In this document: positions 1 through 9,438 of the stretch, piece by piece
Layout of the letters: each line of letters begins with the position of its first letter
How positions within the stretch are numbered: the stretch's first letter is position 1
Origin: Bacillus massilinigeriensis
Lineage (GTDB): Bacteria > Bacillota > Bacilli > Bacillales > Cytobacillaceae
Reading direction: 5' to 3'
Assembly (NCBI RefSeq): GCF_900117315.1
Contig: NZ_LT630337.1
Location: 1,270,409-1,334,408, forward strand
DNA length: 64,000 bases
The notes under the pieces: generated by a model
Told to the model about the DNA's origin: nothing
The model's input: only the letters and a program-made list of their open reading frames with translations
Database searches by the model: none
Position numbers and translations under genes: made by a program

Positions 1-114
1 AAATTCTGAAGGCAATTTTTCTTTTTCTTTATAAATGCCATTCTCAATATCTTGCTTTAACCGATCGATAACTTGTAAATACAAATGCCGATTATCTGCC
101 TTAATTGATGACAT
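1..114 (-). CDS. ymfC: GntR-family transcriptional regulator, N-terminal fragment (YmfC-like)
   Basis: Only the first 38 codons are inside the window; the gene continues past position 1. The visible peptide starts [20 protein letters not shown] and continues with a [14 protein letters not shown] segment, the typical entry into a GntR winged-helix domain, where LPSE marks the DNA-binding region. A GGGGAGT SD sequence (121-127) precedes the ATG. The position downstream of ftsK/spoIIIE matches ymfC in B. subtilis as I recall it. The effector-binding domain is not visible, so the subfamily cannot be set. A perfect palindrome lies just upstream and may be its operator. Confidence 0.8.
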   Translation of the reverse strand, partial: MSSIKADNRHLYLQVIDRLKQDIENGIYKEKEKLPSEF

Positions 115-143
115 GAAGGAACTCCCCCAGTTTTTCTCTTTAG

Positions 144-161
144 ACATCAGACCTCTGATGT
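144..161. promoter_or_regulatory. Perfect palindrome upstream of the GntR gene, candidate operator
   Basis: ACATCAGA-CC-TCTGATGT is a perfect 8+8 inverted repeat with a 2-bp centre, 17 bp upstream of the SD of the GntR-family gene. Short dyads at this position are usual autoregulatory sites for GntR proteins. The half site TCTGATGT occurs again at 286-293. Operator function is inferred; only the symmetry is seen. Confidence 0.45.
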
Positions 162-330
162 TTTACCATTCCTACTAATCGTCAATAATATACCATTTTT
201 TCTATTATAAATAAATAGAGATTATAAATTTTTCTCGATTATGTCATAATTCTATTAATCAGACAAAGTCAGTAATATCAATAGTTCTGATGTGAACCCC
301 TGATAAATAAAGCGTTTTCATAACTTAGCT

Positions 331-377
331 AAAAAAAACTTGAATGGAATGATTTGTAAATTCATTCTATTCAAGTT
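331..377 (-). terminator. Intrinsic terminator after ftsK/spoIIIE
   Basis: Arms 337-352 and 362-377 pair over 16 positions with one wobble, around a 9-nt loop. On the minus strand the stem is followed by eight U residues (complement of 331-338). A T tract also follows on the plus strand, so it could work in both directions. Confidence 0.85.
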
Positions 378-444
378 AATTTTTTATGAACTTTTTATAT
401 TGTTATGAATCATTGATATGAATTAGTACTAATCCTGTATCTTT

Positions 445-2766
445 CTAAAATGAAGAACTAGCCTCCTCCGAGGACTTTGGCATAAGCACTGCTCTAGGCT
501 TACTCCCTTCATATGGACCTACAACTCCTCTTAATTCCATTTCATCAATCAGCCTAGCTGCTCTAGTGTATCCAATTCTAAACCTTCGCTGTAGCATTGA
601 AACAGAAGCGGTTTGCATTTCTATAACTAAATCCACTGCAGCATTGTATAATTCATCGTCTACCTCAGAATTCATTTCTGGAATATCATCTGGAATCATT
701 TCCTGTTGATACTGCGCCTTTTGCTGTGAGATAACAAAGTCAACAACCTCTTCCACTTCGTCATCTGATAAAAAGGCACCTTGAACACGGATTGGTTTCG
801 AGGCCCCGACAGGCATAAACAGCATATCACCTCTGCCAAGAAGTTTCTCGGCTCCACCCATATCTAAAATAGTCCGTGAATCGGTTTGGGAGGAAACTGC
901 GAAGGCAATTCTAGACGGGATATTTGCCTTTATTACACCCGTTATAACATCCACTGATGGTCTCTGGGTTGCGATAATGAGATGGATACCAGCCGCACGT
1001 GCCATTTGTGCTAGACGTGTAATCGCATCCTCAACATCAGATGAAGCAACCATCATCAAATCCGCAAGCTCATCTACTATCACTACAATAAAAGGTAGTA
1101 AGGGTTGTTTATCATTTTCTTCAGCATTGTGTCTCTTCACGTGATCGTTATAACCTTCGATATTCCTTGTACCAGTATGAGAAAAGAGTTCATAGCGTCT
1201 TTCCATTTCATTTACAACCTTCATTAATGCTTGCGCAGCCTTCTTAGGATTTGTAACAACTGGGGCTAACAGGTGTGGAACTCCATTATAGACATTTAAT
1301 TCAACCATTTTTGGGTCGATCATCATCAATTTCACTTCATGTGGTTTCGCCCTCATGAGAATACTTGTAATGATTCCATTGATGCACACACTTTTTCCAC
1401 TACCTGTAGCTCCTGCCACTAAGAGATGGGGCATTTTGTTTAATTCCGCAAGAACTGCTTCCCCTGTGATATCCCTCCCTAAACCAATCAAAAGCTTGGA
1501 ATCTGGTTTTTCATTCTGTGTTGTTTCAATAACCTCTCTTAATGAAACCATGGCGACTTCAGAATTTGGCACTTCAATTCCTACTGCTGATTTTCCTGGT
1601 ATAGGTGCTTCGATACGGATATCCTTTGCTGCTAGCGCAAGTGCAATATCATCACTAAGATTCACAATTTTACTCACCTTTACCCCAACATCCGGATGGA
1701 CCTCATACTTTGTTACAGCTGGTCCAAGATGAACTTGTGTCACACGAGCCTTAACACCAAAGCTCTGAAATGTTCTTTCAAGCTTGGCTGCATTAGCATG
1801 AATCATTTCATATTCCCCACTTTGGTCCGCATGTCTTGGGAATTTTAATATATTCATAGGTGGTAATTGATAATCAACATTTTCAACTTCAGTAAATGAA
1901 ATTGGTGGAGAGTGGTCCTCTACCTCTTCAGTTTCGATTTCTTTTATTTGTTCTCTCTGATTATTCTCATTAGCATGGGGTGGATGATTGACTTTTTGTG
2001 AAAAGCTTGAAATAATAGGCTCTGATTGTGGCTCAACTACATCAACGGGCTGATGAACTTTTGACTTTTCAATTTTGATTTGTTCCTTTCGCTTCTCCAC
2101 TCTTTCAGTTTTCTTCTTCGCCCGATTGTTCTTCCATTCCTTCGTGTCTTCTTTAAATGCCTTCCATTGCTGTCCAATAAATTGGAAGCATGCCATAAAA
2201 ATCTTACCTACTACCTCTCCAAATGTTTTTCCTGTTAAAAGAATAAATCCAATGATTAATAATACAAATGCCGCAATTTTTGTACCTGCTGCATCGAATA
2301 AATAGTGAAATGCAGCAAAGAGAACCGCACCGATCATTCCTCCACCTAAGTCCGTAGTGCTTGTTTCTCCCCTGATCTCCATCCGATAAAGCTCCCAAGT
2401 ATTTTCAATTACACTAGGGTTTTCAAATTTCTCCCCATTGGATAGTAGATCAAATAATGTCAAATGACTTAACAATAGCAGAGCTGCAAGGATTAAATAT
2501 AGAGCTATTAATTTGGTGTGAAAAAAAAATGGAAGGGTTCTTTTCCACATGAAATAACCACCTAAAGCAACTAAACCGATGAGGCAAACCATATACCATT
2601 CACCAATAAAAAATCGGAAAAAGAGTACAATAGCTGTTCCTACTGCTCCGAGCTTGGCCATTGAAATAGCAGAAAGGGCAATCAAAATAATACCGATGAG
2701 CTCGTATTGTACAGTTCGTTTAAATTGTTCTTTTTGTCTCGTCTTTCTTTTCTTCTTCTTTGCCAT
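445..2766 (-). CDS. spoIIIE: DNA translocase FtsK/SpoIIIE
   Basis: Septal ATP-driven DNA pump of 773 aa, close to B. subtilis SpoIIIE in length. A lysine/arginine-rich N-terminus is followed by four or five membrane helices (about residues 22-182), then a charged linker (about 200-300). The RecA-like motor carries Walker A GATGSGKS near residue 455 and Walker [11 protein letters not shown] near 560. The C-terminal 65 residues form a winged-helix gamma domain ([19 protein letters not shown]) that reads oriented DNA motifs. In spore formers this protein pumps the chromosome into the forespore; a vegetative FtsK (SftA-type) would be a different, soluble protein. SD AAGGTGAT precedes the ATG, and a terminator at 331-377 ends the unit. 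Confidence 0.95.
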   Translation of the reverse strand: MAKKKKRKTRQKEQFKRTVQYELIGIILIALSAISMAKLGAVGTAIVLFFRFFIGEWYMVCLIGLVALGGYFMWKRTLPFFFHTKLIALYLILAALLLLSHLTLFDLLSNGEKFENPSVIENTWELYRMEIRGETSTTDLGGGMIGAVLFAAFHYLFDAAGTKIAAFVLLIIGFILLTGKTFGEVVGKIFMACFQFIGQQWKAFKEDTKEWKNNRAKKKTERVEKRKEQIKIEKSKVHQPVDVVEPQSEPIISSFSQKVNHPPHANENNQREQIKEIETEEVEDHSPPISFTEVENVDYQLPPMNILKFPRHADQSGEYEMIHANAAKLERTFQSFGVKARVTQVHLGPAVTKYEVHPDVGVKVSKIVNLSDDIALALAAKDIRIEAPIPGKSAVGIEVPNSEVAMVSLREVIETTQNEKPDSKLLIGLGRDITGEAVLAELNKMPHLLVAGATGSGKSVCINGIITSILMRAKPHEVKLMMIDPKMVELNVYNGVPHLLAPVVTNPKKAAQALMKVVNEMERRYELFSHTGTRNIEGYNDHVKRHNAEENDKQPLLPFIVVIVDELADLMMVASSDVEDAITRLAQMARAAGIHLIIATQRPSVDVITGVIKANIPSRIAFAVSSQTDSRTILDMGGAEKLLGRGDMLFMPVGASKPIRVQGAFLSDDEVEEVVDFVISQQKAQYQQEMIPDDIPEMNSEVDDELYNAAVDLVIEMQTASVSMLQRRFRIGYTRAARLIDEMELRGVVGPYEGSKPRAVLMPKSSEEASSSF

Positions 2767-2861
2767 ATAATCACCTTATCAGTTATCGTAATAACATCTT
2801 TTGCAAAACAGGAAGACCCCATACCTGTTATTCCATTATTATCCTTTATGTATGAAATAAG

Positions 2862-2883
2862 AAAGCAGCCCAATTTGGCTGCT
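2862..2883 (-). terminator. Probable terminator after ylzJ
   Basis: Arms AGCAGCC (2864-2870) and GGCTGCT (2877-2883) pair perfectly around a 6-nt loop. On the minus strand TTTCTTATTTC follows, an interrupted U tract, so termination may be partial. It lies between the ylzJ stop and the ftsK start. Confidence 0.65.
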
Positions 2884-2930
2884 CGTGAAGTTTGTCCTCA
2901 TTATATCACATCTTTTTTCGATTTTCTTAA

Positions 2931-3143
2931 TTATGGAATGGAAATATAAGATCCGGGTTCACATCTAGCGTCTAAGTAATGAACTGGATCACTACTTAAA
3001 ATTCTCAACACTCGATATTGATGATTTTCTCCTGATTCCACAAGTAAGGGAATACCCTCAAAGGAAACCATTTTTGTCTTTCCAATATCCTCCTGATTCA
3101 TAGGGAAAATTAAATCATGGGGCATCATCGTATATAGAATCAC
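2931..3143 (-). CDS. ylzJ: YlzJ-like small protein
   Basis: A 70-aa protein of the YlzJ-like family found beside tepA in Bacillus genomes. I see no signal peptide, membrane helix or catalytic motif. It begins [14 protein letters not shown] and is probably a small beta-rich soluble protein. Its start overlaps the tepA stop by 4 bp, which indicates translational coupling. No function is known to me; its conserved place next to tepA is the only clue. Confidence 0.8.
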   Translation of the reverse strand: MILYTMMPHDLIFPMNQEDIGKTKMVSFEGIPLLVESGENHQYRVLRILSSDPVHYLDARCEPGSYISIP

Positions 3144-3892
3144 TGAACCATTCCCTCACTTTCTTCTTTGTTCAGATCGATGAGCTCATTTAATTTTCTC
3201 ATTGCAGCCCCTAGACCCCCTACTTCATCTATAAGACCATATTTAACTGCGTCTGTTCCAACCACGTTTGTACCAATATCCCTTGTTAAATTTCCTTTTT
3301 CAAACATAAGCTCTTTAAATCTCTCTTCAGATATGTTTGAGTGCTTCGTCACAAAATTTATGACTCGGTCCTGCATTTTATCTAAATACTCAAAGGTTTG
3401 AGGGACACCAATAACTAAACCGGTTAATCTGACTGGATGAATCGTCATCGTTGCTGTTTCAGCTATAAAGGAATAATCACAAGAAACAGCGATAGGGACG
3501 CCGATAGAATGACCCCCACCAAGAACAATGGAGACAGAAGGCTTTGATAGGGATGCTAGCATCTCTGAAATAGCAAGGCCTGCCTCCACGTCACCACCTA
3601 CTGTGTTTAAAATGACTAACAATCCTTCAATTTTTGGATTTTGTTCTATTGCTACTAATTGTGGAATTAAATGCTCGTACTTCGTTGTTTTATTTTGTGG
3701 AGGTAATTGTATATGACCTTCAATTTGACCCACGATTGTTAGACAATGTACTCTCGAATCCTGAGATAATTGAGGCACATTCGTTTGACCTAATTGTTGA
3801 ATTTTTTCTATCAAAGATGATGGTTTATCTTCTTTTGGTTGGTCCTGTTCTTCATTTTTTACCGTTTCATTTCGGCGAATCTCTCTGTCCAT
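3140..3892 (-). CDS. tepA: ClpP-family translocation-enhancing protein TepA
   Basis: A 250-aa member of the ClpP/crotonase fold. The segment [11 protein letters not shown] near residue 128 carries the putative nucleophilic serine, and MTIHPVR about 25 residues later carries the histidine. The ~55-residue charged N-terminal tail is typical of TepA and distinguishes it from housekeeping ClpP. In B. subtilis TepA was linked to preprotein export and, by similarity, to signal-peptide degradation; the substrate remains uncertain. An in-frame start exists at 3988, but that would run through the rnjB terminator hairpin; GGGAG just before the ATG at 3892 supports the shorter form. It overlaps ylzJ by 4 bp. 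Confidence 0.9.
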   Translation of the reverse strand: MDREIRRNETVKNEEQDQPKEDKPSSLIEKIQQLGQTNVPQLSQDSRVHCLTIVGQIEGHIQLPPQNKTTKYEHLIPQLVAIEQNPKIEGLLVILNTVGGDVEAGLAISEMLASLSKPSVSIVLGGGHSIGVPIAVSCDYSFIAETATMTIHPVRLTGLVIGVPQTFEYLDKMQDRVINFVTKHSNISEERFKELMFEKGNLTRDIGTNVVGTDAVKYGLIDEVGGLGAAMRKLNELIDLNKEESEGMVQ

Positions 3893-3948
3893 TCTAATAC
3901 TCCCTTCACACATGATAAGTTTAGTATGAAACGAGTAAATAGATTTCA

Positions 3949-4011
3949 TGCTAAAAAGAATAGTGGGACTGCCCAACAGGTGGTGCATAGCACCAAGTTG
4001 GGACAGTCCCA
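3949..4011 (-). terminator. Long compound hairpin after rnjB, probable terminator
   Basis: A 48-nt hairpin: outer arms TGGGACTG (3964-3971) and CAGTCCCA (4004-4011), then CCCAAC/GTTGGG separated by one bulged A, then an inner stem TGGTGC-ATA-GCACCA. On the minus strand CTATTCTTTTT follows. It separates rnjB from tepA. The GGGAC..GTCCC core resembles a palindrome that I associate with dispersed intergenic repeats in Bacillus, which is recollection and not shown here. Confidence 0.7.
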
Positions 4012-4034
4012 GAAGGATTACACGCTAGATATTA

Positions 4035-5702
4035 TTATACTTCCATAATGATTGGTAAAATCATGGGGCGACGCTTTGTTTTTTCAAATAAGAATTGATA
4101 AAGTTCATCTCTCATATCCTGTTTAATACTTGACCAGTCAAAGGACTCTTTTCCAATATTTCTTTCAACGATTTCTCTTACCAATATCGTTGCCTCGTCC
4201 ATCAGCTGTTCAGACTCTCTTACATAAACAAAGCCTCTTGAGATGATTTCAGGCCCTGCTGATATTTTTTTATCGGCTTTATTTAAAGTAACAACGACAA
4301 TAAGAATTCCATCTTGAGAAAGGAGTCTTCGGTCTCTTAAGACTATATTTCCAACATCCCCCACGCCGCTACCATCGATTAATACATTTCCAGATTGAAC
4401 TTTTCCACCATATCTCAAGCGATCATTTTTCCATTCTAAAACATCGCCTTTATCCAAGATAAAAATAGAGTCATCGGTTAATCCGCATTCCTTAGCAACT
4501 TTCGCATGGGCCTTAAGCATCTTGAATTCACCATGCACAGGGACAAAATATTTTGGTTTCATTAAATTAATCATAAATTTCAATTCTTCATGATGAGCAT
4601 GACTAGAGTTATTTACCATGACTTTTTTAGATAAAACATTTGCCCCTGCACGGAATAACATATCTATTGTTTTATATACAAACACTTCGTTTCCAAATAA
4701 CGGAGATCCTGCAATTAGGACTGTATCCCCTTGCTTAATATTCACTTGTTTATTATTTTGTTTAGCCATTTTCTGGAGAATTTCAATAAAATCCCCCTGG
4801 GTGCCTGTAATTAATATGACCATTTCGTCATCAGCATAATGAATCATCTCTGTTACAGGAATAATGAGATTTTCTGGAACATGCAGATAATCAAGATTAA
4901 GAGCAATATCCATAATGCGCTGTGAGCTTTTTCCTAGTATGACCACTTTTCGTCGACTCTCGTATGCGGCATCAAAAACGTGTTGTATTCGGATTAAATC
5001 AGAAGCAAAACAAGAAACGATTACTCTACCTGGCGCATTGTAAAATGCATCTCCCATTTCCCTTGAAACAATCCCTTCAGAAATCGAGTATCCAGGTTTT
5101 TCGGCATCCGTACTTTCAGATAATAAACAAAGAACTCCCTGTTCACCAATTTGAGCCATTTTTCCGATCTCAGGCTTATAAAATTCTGTTGCTGCTTGAT
5201 CAAATTTAAAATCACCGGTATGGACAATAATTCCTTCTGAGGTATGTATGCAAACGCCAACTGAATCAGGTATGCTGTGGTTTGTTTTGAAGAAGGTTAC
5301 ATCAACGGAATCAAATGTTATTTTTGAATCTGATTGAACTTCAATAAACTGGGCGTTCCCTTTAAATTCTTGCTCCTTCATCTTTGCTTTTGCTAATGCA
5401 ATCGTAAGTCGTGTCCCATATACCGGAACCTTAACCTGTCTTAGCAAATAAGATAGAGCCCCAATATGATCCTCGTGACCATGGGTTAAAAAAACCGCCT
5501 TTAGTCTTTCTTTATTTTGAATTATGTAAGTGAAATCAGGAATGACAATATCGATACCTAACATTTCGTTTTCAGGAAACATTAATCCAGCATCCACGAT
5601 AAATATATCATCATCGACCTCAACGATGTTCATATTATTACCGATTTCCCCTACTCCTCCAAGTGGTACTAACTTAATGGTTTCATTCTTTCTCTTTTTC
5701 AA
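4035..5702 (-). CDS. rnjB: Ribonuclease J2 ortholog
   Basis: A 555-aa metallo-beta-lactamase/beta-CASP RNase that processes and degrades mRNA from 5' ends, usually in complex with RNase J1. Motif 2 is HGHEDHIG (H74, H76, D78, H79), followed by HTGDFKFD near residue 163, SSHAHHEE in the beta-CASP/MBL junction, and a KRRPMILPIIMEV C-terminus. The gene context (tepA and dapA) is that of rnjB in B. subtilis. Unlike the degenerate motif I remember for B. subtilis RNase J2, all metal ligands are present. The start is TTG with a strong AGGAGGA SD 8 nt upstream; no ATG fits. A sigma-A promoter lies at 5753-5782. Confidence 0.88.
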   Translation of the reverse strand: MKKRKNETIKLVPLGGVGEIGNNMNIVEVDDDIFIVDAGLMFPENEMLGIDIVIPDFTYIIQNKERLKAVFLTHGHEDHIGALSYLLRQVKVPVYGTRLTIALAKAKMKEQEFKGNAQFIEVQSDSKITFDSVDVTFFKTNHSIPDSVGVCIHTSEGIIVHTGDFKFDQAATEFYKPEIGKMAQIGEQGVLCLLSESTDAEKPGYSISEGIVSREMGDAFYNAPGRVIVSCFASDLIRIQHVFDAAYESRRKVVILGKSSQRIMDIALNLDYLHVPENLIIPVTEMIHYADDEMVILITGTQGDFIEILQKMAKQNNKQVNIKQGDTVLIAGSPLFGNEVFVYKTIDMLFRAGANVLSKKVMVNNSSHAHHEELKFMINLMKPKYFVPVHGEFKMLKAHAKVAKECGLTDDSIFILDKGDVLEWKNDRLRYGGKVQSGNVLIDGSGVGDVGNIVLRDRRLLSQDGILIVVVTLNKADKKISAGPEIISRGFVYVRESEQLMDEATILVREIVERNIGKESFDWSSIKQDMRDELYQFLFEKTKRRPMILPIIMEV

Positions 5703-5752
5703 TGTTCGTATCCTCCTATGTTGATTCTATCCGACCGAAATCAGTTATGATT

Positions 5753-5782
5753 ATTATACTTGATGAGCGAAAACCTTTACAA
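5753..5782 (-). promoter_or_regulatory. Putative sigma-A promoter of rnjB
   Basis: On the minus strand TTGTAA (5777-5782) and TATAAT (5753-5758) are separated by 18 bp, about 40 bp upstream of the rnjB SD. The -10 matches the consensus perfectly. It lies downstream of the dapA terminator, so rnjB is probably its own unit. Confidence 0.6.
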
Positions 5783-5844
5783 CCATATTTATCCGGGAGG
5801 TAGTGATTATTGATTCTTTATGGTCGTGATTATTATATAAAAAT

Positions 5845-5884
5845 AAAAAACCAACCAGACTAAATACTAATCTGATTGGTTTTT
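5845..5884 (-). terminator. Intrinsic terminator after dapA
   Basis: AAAAACCAACCAGA and TCTGATTGGTTTTT pair over 14 positions with one G-U, around an 11-nt loop. The U-rich arm on the minus strand supports termination; the A/T symmetry makes it potentially bidirectional. Confidence 0.85.
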
Positions 5885-5916
5885 AACTTTATACATTGAA
5901 CAAAGGGATAATTCCT

Positions 5917-6792
5917 TTATTGATATTTGTTTAATAGAGCAGCCAATGCACTTCTCTCTTGTTCTGATAACGGAACTAAAGGTAACCGAACTGAACCTAC
6001 ATCGAGGCCCTTTAATTGCAACGCTGTTTTCACTGGCGTTGGGCTAGGTGCTTTAAATAATCCCTCAATGATAGGTAAGATTTTTTGGTGAATTTTTGCT
6101 GCCTTTTCGTTCTCACCATTTAAGAATGCTTGAATCATAGCCTGCATATCACGACCGATAATATGAGCGGCCACTGACACAACGCCTGCGCCACCAATTG
6201 CCATTACCGGAAGTGTAACTGCGTCATCTCCACTATAAAGTAGGAAATCCTCATCCGTTTCTGCAATTATCTTCGTCATGGCGCTTAAATCACCGCTAGC
6301 TTCTTTTACAGCCACGATATTTGGTATTTTTGATAATCGTATAATCGTATCAGGCTGAATGTTTACCACTGACCTGCCAGGAATATTATAAACCATGACT
6401 GGAAGGGATGTGCTTTCTGCAATTGCTTTAAAGTGTTGGTATAAACCTTCTTGGTTTGGTTTGTTGTAATAAGGACCAACAATCATAATTGCATCTGCAC
6501 CAATTTCTTCAGCCTTTTTTGTTAAAAGGATTGAGTCATAAGTATTGTTACTTCCAGTACCAGCAATCACTGGAACTCTCTTATCAACCACTTTCACAAC
6601 ATGTTGAAAAAGAGCGATTTTTTCTTCCTTTGTTAATGTAGGAGATTCACCAGTCGTACCTGCCACGACAATTGAATCTGTACCATTGTTAATTAAATAG
6701 TTTATTAAATCAGTAGCCTTTGAAAAGTCAATATGTCCTTTAATATCAAATGGTGTCACCATCGCTGTTGCAACCCTACCAAATAATGCCAC
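5917..6792 (-). CDS. dapA: 4-hydroxy-tetrahydrodipicolinate synthase
   Basis: Condenses aspartate semialdehyde with pyruvate, the first step dedicated to lysine, diaminopimelate and dipicolinate. The TIM-barrel protein of 291 aa has GTTGES near residue 45, YNIPGRS with the proton-relay tyrosine near 135, and the Schiff-base lysine in VAVKEASGD near 163. The preferred start is GTG at 6792, with AGGAG 8 nt upstream; a GTG three codons earlier overlaps that SD. It follows dapG by 39 bp, so asd-dapG-dapA probably form one unit that also supplies the substrate for DpaAB in the mother cell. Confidence 0.95.
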   Translation of the reverse strand: MALFGRVATAMVTPFDIKGHIDFSKATDLINYLINNGTDSIVVAGTTGESPTLTKEEKIALFQHVVKVVDKRVPVIAGTGSNNTYDSILLTKKAEEIGADAIMIVGPYYNKPNQEGLYQHFKAIAESTSLPVMVYNIPGRSVVNIQPDTIIRLSKIPNIVAVKEASGDLSAMTKIIAETDEDFLLYSGDDAVTLPVMAIGGAGVVSVAAHIIGRDMQAMIQAFLNGENEKAAKIHQKILPIIEGLFKAPSPTPVKTALQLKGLDVGSVRLPLVPLSEQERSALAALLNKYQ

Positions 6793-6831
6793 TCTTTTCA
6801 CTCCTATCTGCTTAATTCTTTGCTTATAAAA

Positions 6832-8052
6832 TTAGATTTCTGAATCTAACTCGAAAACAGCATGTAACGCATTCACCGCTTGGACTAAATCATCTTGTTT
6901 AACAAGAACCCAAATCGTTGTATGGCTGTCAGCAGATTGTAAAATGCGAATTCCATTTTCCGAAAGAGCTGAAACAATCTTAGAGGTAATACCCGGAACT
7001 CCTGCCATTCCAGCACCTACTACTGATACCTTCGCGCAATTTCTTTCCACACTTGGTTCATGTCCAAGATTTCTTAACACACTGATTGCTTTATCGGTTG
7101 TCTCATCTGAGACTGTGTAGATGACTGTACTTGGTGAAATGTTGATAAAGTCAACACTAATTTTTTCATTAGCCATTGACTGGAACACTTCTGTTTGTAG
7201 ATTATATTGATCCTTTTTCGGAAACACCTTTATTTGTGTGACGTTTGATAAATGGGCAATTCCTGTGATGAGCCTATCAGAAATATCGCTTCCACGTTGA
7301 TGATTAGGATAATCAGATACTAATGTTCCCAAATTATCGGAATAGGTTGATCGTATCCGTAAAGGTACTTTTGCTTGCATGGCAATCTCGACTGCACGCG
7401 GGTGAATGACCTTTGCACCTTGATAAGCCAAATTGCACACTTCCGTATACGTCACGACAGGTAATGGCCTTGCCTTGTCTACTATACGAGGGTCGGCAGT
7501 CATTATTCCTTCAACATCTGTAAAAATATCGATTCGCTCAGCATTTAGAGCAGCACCTAAAGCAGCCGCTGAGGTATCACTTCCGCCTCGACCAATCGTT
7601 GTCGTATCCCCATTGGGGGCCGCTCCTTGAAATCCTGCTACAACGACAACATCATAATCCTGAAGCTCACCTATTAAACGCTCACACTGCATCTCGACGA
7701 TTTTCGCATTAGAATGCTCATTATTCGTACGAAAGCCAGCCTGAGCTCCGGTTAAAGAAGTTGCGTTAATTCCACTCTCTAATAACATATTTGAGAAGAC
7801 CACGCTTGAAATGACCTCTCCACAAGATAGAAGACTATCACTTTCTCTTCTACTAATTTTGCTCCTTGTTCCGCCGATTAATGAAAGTAGGGTATCCGTA
7901 GCATACGGGTCCCCTTTTCTTCCCATTGCTGATACAACAACGACTACCTTGTATCCAGCAGCTAATTCATGTTCAATATGCCTTTTAGCGTGTACTCTGC
8001 CTTCTTCATCACGGACTGATGTACCGCCAAATTTTTGAACAATTATTTTCAT
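6832..8052 (-). CDS. dapG: Aspartate kinase I
   Basis: Phosphorylates aspartate as the entry to the aspartate family pathway. The 406-aa protein has the kinase signature KFGGTSV at residues 7-13, GRGGSDTSAAALG near 155, and two C-terminal ACT domains from about 265. Position between asd and dapA identifies it as the diaminopimelate-sensitive DapG type and not the lysine-sensitive LysC or threonine-linked ThrD. In LysC-type kinases an internal start gives a separate beta subunit; I see no strong internal SD to claim this here. SD GAGGTG precedes the ATG. I see no lysine riboswitch upstream. Confidence 0.95.
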   Translation of the reverse strand: MKIIVQKFGGTSVRDEEGRVHAKRHIEHELAAGYKVVVVVSAMGRKGDPYATDTLLSLIGGTRSKISRRESDSLLSCGEVISSVVFSNMLLESGINATSLTGAQAGFRTNNEHSNAKIVEMQCERLIGELQDYDVVVVAGFQGAAPNGDTTTIGRGGSDTSAAALGAALNAERIDIFTDVEGIMTADPRIVDKARPLPVVTYTEVCNLAYQGAKVIHPRAVEIAMQAKVPLRIRSTYSDNLGTLVSDYPNHQRGSDISDRLITGIAHLSNVTQIKVFPKKDQYNLQTEVFQSMANEKISVDFINISPSTVIYTVSDETTDKAISVLRNLGHEPSVERNCAKVSVVGAGMAGVPGITSKIVSALSENGIRILQSADSHTTIWVLVKQDDLVQAVNALHAVFELDSEI

Positions 8053-8148
8053 TATAACACCTCAAAAAAGATCCCATTGATTTGTAGTTAATATTTATTA
8101 TGCTCCGCTTGAGGAAGAATGTCGAAAGCTACATCCCTAGCTTCCCTT

Positions 8149-9204
8149 TTATTTTTCCTTCACTAACCCTAACTTAATTAGGCTTTCTGCAATTTGAACA
8201 GAGTTCCATGCCGCTCCTTTTAGAAGGTTATCAGAAACCACCCACATATGGAAGCCTTTTGGTTCATCTAAATCCTTTCTAATACGCCCAACAAAGACAT
8301 CATTTTTACCCACACAATCTGCAGGCATTGGATAAACTTGGTTATTAGGATCATCTTGAAGAACCACTCCTGGAGCGGTTGCCAATAAATCCTTTAATTC
8401 ATTTGCTGTAACACCATCTGCATCAATTTCAAAATAGACAGATTCTGAATGACCAGTTGCTACAGGAATTCTCACGCAAGTAGCAGCAACTTGTACTTCA
8501 GGTAAATGCATAATCTTTTTCGTTTCATTAATCATTTTCATTTCCTCATAGGTAAATCCGTTATCTTGGAATACATCAATTTGAGGAATGGCATTGAATG
8601 CAATTTGATAATGTTTTTTATCTGATTTTACAGGTAAAATTTTGGGTTCAAAGCTTTCACCTGATACTATCGCTTTCGTTTGCTGATTCAATTCTTCTAC
8701 TGCAGATGCACCGCTTCCTGAAACCGCTTGATAGGTTGAAACGATAATTTTGTTTAGTCCATACTTTTGACGAATAGGCTCAAGTGCAACAACCATTTGA
8801 ATGGTGGAGCAATTTGGGTTCGCAATTATACCATGATGGCTATGAAGATCGGTTTCGTTCACTTCAGGTACTACCAATGGGGTATCTTTATCCATACGAA
8901 AAGCGCTAGTATTATCAACACAAATAGCTCCGCGCTTTGCTGCCTCAGGTGCTAACGCTTTTGAAACACTTCCTCCAGCGCTGAATAAGGCAATATCTAC
9001 TCCTTCAAAGCTATCAGGTTTTGCTTCTTGTACAGTATATTCTTCACCCTTAAAGGTTAGTTTTTTACCAGCAGAACGGCTTGAGGATAGTAAGGTTAAT
9101 TTTTTTATTGGAAAGTTTCTGCTTTCCAATGTTTTTAGCATCTGCCCTCCAACTGCGCCTGTTGCTCCGACAACAGCAACATGAAATCCTTTTTTCTCTG
9201 TCAT
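8149..9204 (-). CDS. asd: Aspartate-semialdehyde dehydrogenase
   Basis: Reduces aspartyl phosphate to aspartate semialdehyde with NADPH. The 351-aa protein has the nucleotide-binding loop VGATGAVGG near residue 12 and the active-site cysteine in NPNCSTIQM near 130, with the catalytic histidine likely in GHSESVYFE. An in-frame start lies 17 codons upstream, but the ATG at 9204 has GGAAGGGG ahead of it and matches the family N-terminus. It lies upstream of dapG and dapA, with a 96-bp gap to dapG. The 234-bp region ahead holds a hairpin at 9275-9304. Confidence 0.95.
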   Translation of the reverse strand: MTEKKGFHVAVVGATGAVGGQMLKTLESRNFPIKKLTLLSSSRSAGKKLTFKGEEYTVQEAKPDSFEGVDIALFSAGGSVSKALAPEAAKRGAICVDNTSAFRMDKDTPLVVPEVNETDLHSHHGIIANPNCSTIQMVVALEPIRQKYGLNKIIVSTYQAVSGSGASAVEELNQQTKAIVSGESFEPKILPVKSDKKHYQIAFNAIPQIDVFQDNGFTYEEMKMINETKKIMHLPEVQVAATCVRIPVATGHSESVYFEIDADGVTANELKDLLATAPGVVLQDDPNNQVYPMPADCVGKNDVFVGRIRKDLDEPKGFHMWVVSDNLLKGAAWNSVQIAESLIKLGLVKEK

Positions 9205-9274
9205 GTCTAAGTTCCCCTTCCAATTCCCATAGATTAGGTTAGCTTTTTTCGGCAAATCAATAATGAAATGATAG

Positions 9275-9304
9275 GCATGGCGGATCTCATTCGGTCAGCC
9301 ATGC
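9275..9304 (-). other. Inverted repeat in the asd leader region
   Basis: GCATGGC (9275-9281) and GCCATGC (9298-9304) form a perfect 7-bp stem with a 16-nt loop, about 70 bp upstream of the asd ATG. No U tract follows on the minus strand, so it does not look like a terminator. It could be an operator or an mRNA leader structure. The rest of 9205-9438 is very AT-rich, without a clear promoter pair. Confidence 0.4.
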
Positions 9305-9438
9305 TCCGATACCTTTTTTGCTTTTAAGCTTTAATGGATAAAATTTTGAATCTTATAATTAAAATTTATTTTATCATATTCAATCGCTATAGAAATAAAA
9401 TTTTTACACGATTGCCGAAAAAAAGAAGAATGGGGAAC

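Larger units (their letters stand above)
115..444. other. Intergenic region between ftsK and the GntR gene
   Basis: This 330-bp stretch holds no gene that I can support. It contains the SD of the GntR gene, the palindrome at 144-161, a repeated half site at 286-293 and the ftsK terminator at 331-377. The promoter of the GntR gene must lie between about 165 and 330, which is very AT-rich; I could not choose a convincing -35/-10 pair. Confidence 0.7.

Noticed and set aside
1355-1732. Plus-strand open frame of 125 codons
   Set aside because: It is antisense to the spoIIIE motor domain and shows no family resemblance.
3893-3988. N-terminal extension of TepA
   Set aside because: It would be translated from the rnjB terminator hairpin and has no SD; the ATG at 3892 has one.
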